Shown piece by piece: positions 61,139 through 64,000 of a stretch of 64,000 nt of DNA. The position numbers were made by a program, and so were the translations under genes. Source of the stretch: Acinetobacter pittii ATCC 19004 = CIP 70.29 (GTDB lineage: Bacteria > Pseudomonadota > Gammaproteobacteria > Pseudomonadales > Moraxellaceae); assembly GCF_000369045.1 (NCBI RefSeq), contig NZ_KB849786.1, positions 789,906 to 853,905 on the forward strand, read 5' to 3'. Below the pieces are notes generated by a model that saw only the letters and a program-made list of their open reading frames with translations, searched no databases and was not told the DNA's origin. Position 1 is the first letter of the stretch, and the number at the start of each line of letters is the position of its first letter.

Positions 61139-61744
61139 ATGAAAATTTATGTACAAAATTCAGAAGCAAATTTAGGTCAGACCTTAAGAGCATCTTTGGG
61201 ATTATTAATTTTTACCTTAGTTGGCTGTGGCGCTGCTTATAGTGCTATCGCTACAGGTGCGGGACAGGTGTTATTTAACAATCAAGCGAATGGTAGTTTG
61301 ATTGAAATAGATCATAGAGTTTTAGGGTCAAAATTAGTTGCTCAGCCATTTGTTGGAGAGGCTTATTTTCATCCGCGTCCTTCAGCAATTGCTTATGACC
61401 CGATGGCGATGGCAGGTACAAACTTAGCGCGTACTAATCCTGAACTACAGCAACAAATTGATGCTCAGATTCTTGCTGTGAAAAAACAAGATCACACGGG
61501 CAATACACCTATACCAAGTGATTTGGTGACTAAATCTGGTAGTGGTATTGATTCGCATATTAGTCCTGAATCTGCTCAGTTACAGGTTGCTCGAGTGGCT
61601 CAAGCTCGTCATTTAGATCCTAAGGTTGTGGAAGAGCTTTTGCAAAAGTATGTTGAACCGAAGCAGTTTGGTGTACTAGGGCAAGCTCGTGTTAATGTAT
61701 TACAGCTCAATATTGCTTTAGATCAATTACAATCTACACATTAA
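61139..61744 (+). CDS. kdpC: Potassium-transporting ATPase subunit KdpC
   Basis: 201-residue periplasm-facing subunit with one N-terminal membrane span (ASLGLLIFTLVGCGAAYSAI). The motifs VLGSKLVAQPF, YFHPRPSA, GTNLARTNP and SGSGIDSHISPESAQLQVAR are typical of KdpC. The start at 61139 has TGGAG 7 bases upstream; the frame is open from 61103, but that is inside kdpB. Length is close to E. coli (190). It stabilises the KdpAB complex and raises ATP affinity. Confidence 0.97.
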   Translation: MKIYVQNSEANLGQTLRASLGLLIFTLVGCGAAYSAIATGAGQVLFNNQANGSLIEIDHRVLGSKLVAQPFVGEAYFHPRPSAIAYDPMAMAGTNLARTNPELQQQIDAQILAVKKQDHTGNTPIPSDLVTKSGSGIDSHISPESAQLQVARVAQARHLDPKVVEELLQKYVEPKQFGVLGQARVNVLQLNIALDQLQSTH

Positions 61745-61782
61745 CTTAAAAATAAAGTTGTTAGTTTACCGGATGATATCAA

Positions 61783-64000
61783 GTGCAAAGCAATCGCGAA
61801 AATCAGGCTGAGGCCTTATTAAATCATGTCAACAGATATCAAGCCGGTCGACTAACGGTCTTTCTTGGTGCGGCACCTGGTGTAGGAAAAACTTATGCCA
61901 TGCTTGCCCGCGCCAAAGAATTATTTCAACAGGGCACAGATGTTGTTGTTGGTATTGTTGAAACCCATGGAAGAATCGAAACTCTAAAAATTTTGGAAGG
62001 GTTGCCTCAGATTGCTAGAAAAGAAATGCAATATCAGGGGCATATTTTAGAAGAAATGGACTTGGATGCTATTTTACTTAGGCATCCAAAAATTGTTTTG
62101 GTTGATGAATTGGCTCATCGCAACGTCCCAAATAGTCGTCATGAACGACGGTGGCAAGATGTTAATGAGTTGCTAGACGCTGGTATTGATGTATTTACCA
62201 CTATAAATATTCAACATTTAGAAAGCCTGAATGATGTGGTCTACCAAATTACGGGCATTCGAGTAAATGAAACAGTACCAGATCGGGTATTGGATCGTAT
62301 TCGAGACATTCGCTTAATAGATTTACCCGTCAGTGAGCTTATTGAAAGGCTCCATCAAGGAAAAGTCTATGTGCCAGAGCAAGCAAATCTGGCATTACAA
62401 GGCTTTTTTAGCATTTCAAATTTAACGGCATTACGTGAACTGGCAATGCAATGCGTTGCTGAGCATGTCGATTCAGATTTAAAAGAGAGTTATGCCTCAA
62501 AGGGTTTGAAATCTATATCGTTACAAAATGAATTGATGATTGCGATAGATGGGCAAGGCTCTTCTGAATATTTAGTGCGAGCAGGCTGCCGCTTAGCAGA
62601 ACGTAATGGGGCTACATGGACTGTAGTAAATGTTGATAGAAGTTTGGACTTTGGGCAGAGTTCAGTGAGTTCTTATAAAAAAGAATACATCGAGATTGAC
62701 CGTGCATTTGAGCTAGCTCGACAACTAGGTGGTCGAACTGAAGTTTTATATGGGCCGCGAGTTGCATCAGTGTTAATGGATGCCGCCGTTGATCGAGGTA
62801 TTTCCAATCTTGTCATTGGGAAAAGTATTTCACCGTGGTGGTTAAAGTTATTTAAGAAAAATTTAGCTCAGCAATTATTAAATCAAGAAAACTCGATTGC
62901 TTTAACCATTTTGCACCCAGAACAGGGCACTAAAAAGATTAATCAGCTCGAAAAACCTTCATTTTTATCATTAAAAGAAAGTATTTTTGTTTTAGCTGTG
63001 ACGTGCGGTAGCATTTTTCTAGCTCACTTCGCCGAAGTTCTATTTGGTATTGAAGACTTCTCTGTCATTTTTATTATTTCTGTTTTAATTGTTGCAACGA
63101 AAACCCGAATGTTAGCTGCAGTAGTGGCTGCTCTTATTTGTTTCTTAGCCTATAATTTTTTCTTTATTGCCCCGCGTTATACCTTTCAGATTTCAGCACA
63201 CCAAGGGGTAGTCACCGTTGTGGCTTTTTTTGCAGCAGCTTTAATTGCCGGGCGTTTGGCTTCTCAGTTACGCCAGCAAGTTTTATCTTTAAAAGCTGCC
63301 AATGCCTACACTAGGGTAATGCAAGACTTGGCACGTAAGCTTTCTAGTGCAGTAAATCTTGAAGAAGTCATGCAAACAGGACGTATGACTTTAGAAACAC
63401 AACTTCAAACTAAAGTGTGGATTTCTATTCGAGATAAGGTAATTTCATCTGATATTGAGCTAAATGATAAAGAAAAAGTAGCCGCAGAATGGTGTTTGAA
63501 ACACAAGCAGCCATGTGGGCGTTTTACTGATACGCTGAGTCAATCAAACTGGTGGTTTTTACCTCTTTTAGAACAAAAAAATAGCCTAGGTATTGTGGGA
63601 ATTTACTTTAAGGATGAAGTGGTTTCCTTAAATTTTGAGCAAAAGAAACTGACTGAAAGTGTAATTGAGTATATTGCACAGGCAGTACTTCGAACCCAAT
63701 TGGTGAATGAGCTTGAACAAGCAAAAGTCACCAGTGAAACAGAGCGCTTACGTTCTGCTTTATTATCTTCGGTATCGCATGATTTACGCTCGCCACTCGC
63801 TTCTATTATTGGGGCAGCAGACACACTTGCCAATTTTAAAGCTGAAATGACAGAACAAGACCAACAAGATCTGCTTGAAACAATTCATTTAGAAGGTGAA
63901 CGCTTAGACCGTTATATTCAAAACTTGCTTGATATGACCCGTTTGGGACATGAAGGTCTAACTTTAAAGAGAGACTGGATTGGCGTAGATGAATTAATTG
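61783..64000 (+). CDS. kdpD: Sensor histidine kinase KdpD, 3' end outside window
   Basis: 739 residues are present of an expected 890 or so. The start is GTG at 61783, behind GGAT, 38 bases after kdpC. The N-terminal KdpD domain has Walker A GAAPGVGKT at 29-37 and VLVDELAHRNVPNSRHERRW. A universal-stress-like domain (about 245-375) follows, then four membrane spans (about 405-500), a GAF-like region and the dimerisation domain with phospho-acceptor His666 in SVSHDLRSPL. The ATP-binding domain lies beyond the right edge. It senses K+ and osmotic state and phosphorylates KdpE. Confidence 0.95.
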   Translation, partial: MQSNRENQAEALLNHVNRYQAGRLTVFLGAAPGVGKTYAMLARAKELFQQGTDVVVGIVETHGRIETLKILEGLPQIARKEMQYQGHILEEMDLDAILLRHPKIVLVDELAHRNVPNSRHERRWQDVNELLDAGIDVFTTINIQHLESLNDVVYQITGIRVNETVPDRVLDRIRDIRLIDLPVSELIERLHQGKVYVPEQANLALQGFFSISNLTALRELAMQCVAEHVDSDLKESYASKGLKSISLQNELMIAIDGQGSSEYLVRAGCRLAERNGATWTVVNVDRSLDFGQSSVSSYKKEYIEIDRAFELARQLGGRTEVLYGPRVASVLMDAAVDRGISNLVIGKSISPWWLKLFKKNLAQQLLNQENSIALTILHPEQGTKKINQLEKPSFLSLKESIFVLAVTCGSIFLAHFAEVLFGIEDFSVIFIISVLIVATKTRMLAAVVAALICFLAYNFFFIAPRYTFQISAHQGVVTVVAFFAAALIAGRLASQLRQQVLSLKAANAYTRVMQDLARKLSSAVNLEEVMQTGRMTLETQLQTKVWISIRDKVISSDIELNDKEKVAAEWCLKHKQPCGRFTDTLSQSNWWFLPLLEQKNSLGIVGIYFKDEVVSLNFEQKKLTESVIEYIAQAVLRTQLVNELEQAKVTSETERLRSALLSSVSHDLRSPLASIIGAADTLANFKAEMTEQDQQDLLETIHLEGERLDRYIQNLLDMTRLGHEGLTLKRDWIGVDELI

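Noticed and set aside
1-64000. tRNA, rRNA, insertion sequence, prophage or integron
   Set aside because: No transposase, integrase, CCA-ended cloverleaf or rRNA-like sequence was recognised on either strand; a tRNAscan or Rfam search could still find something missed.

Overview
This is a 64 kb chromosomal window from a low-GC gammaproteobacterium, almost certainly Acinetobacter and most likely the A. baumannii/calcoaceticus complex. The grounds are the protein sequences I recognise (for example 812-aa PgaA, CyoABCDE, MetQNI order, rpsF-rpsR-rplI without priB), the AT-rich gaps and the many short intrinsic terminators. There are no rRNA or tRNA genes, insertion sequences, prophage genes or CRISPR arrays that I can see. 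The species assignment is inference.

Layout. 1-3.4 kb: an MFS transporter (cut by the window edge) divergent from a TetR regulator, a C4-dicarboxylate symporter (dctA) and a small hypothetical protein. 3.7-7.3 kb: glyoxalase II and the methionine importer metQ-metN-metI. 7.7-13.6 kb: purD, purH, fis, a zinc-ribbon membrane protein, prmA and a small secreted protein, all leftward. 13.8-16.1 kb: mnmG and a structured gap holding a possible microgene. 16.1-21.0 kb: a WYL regulator divergent from a four-gene Anbu operon: circularly permuted ATP-grasp, alpha-E, transglutaminase-like and the proteasome-like Anbu peptidase. 21.1-25 kb: alr, dnaB, rplI-rpsR-rpsF. 25.1-30 kb: the cyoABCDE quinol oxidase operon. 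30.3-34.5 kb: an RDD membrane protein, ppsA and its divergent regulator ppsR. 34.9-40.9 kb: pgaABCD for the PNAG biofilm polysaccharide. 40.9-46 kb: accessory genes, namely a degenerate flavin-monooxygenase remnant, a luciferase-like oxidoreductase, two tandem glycine-zipper proteins, a LysR regulator and an exported DJ-1/PfpI protein. 46.2-50 kb: prfA-prmC and an SsuA/SsuC-type pair lacking its ATPase. 50.2-54 kb: an AraC regulator, an SDR dehydrogenase, an acyl-CoA dehydrogenase and a flavin reductase. 54.2-57.1 kb: a MoeB/ThiF-like protein, an ABC1/UbiB kinase, folB and a divergent folK. 57.2-64 kb: kdpABC and the sensor kdpD, cut by the right edge.

The most unusual system is the Anbu operon. 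Its four genes are tightly packed behind a textbook sigma-54 (-24/-12) promoter at 17282-17298, with a WYL regulator reading away on the other side. This points to activator-dependent control, plausibly by nitrogen status, of a poorly understood peptide-ligase/protease-like pathway. Other notable points: PgaB appears to have lost the acidic catalytic residues of its C-terminal glycosidase domain; the folB-linked FolK lacks the catalytic-loop Arg/Trp; a strong terminator sits between metQ and metN; paired identical-spacing dyads mark likely operators upstream of the MFS/TetR pair and of the luciferase-like gene; and long dyads lie upstream of cyoA, fis, rpsF and kdpA.
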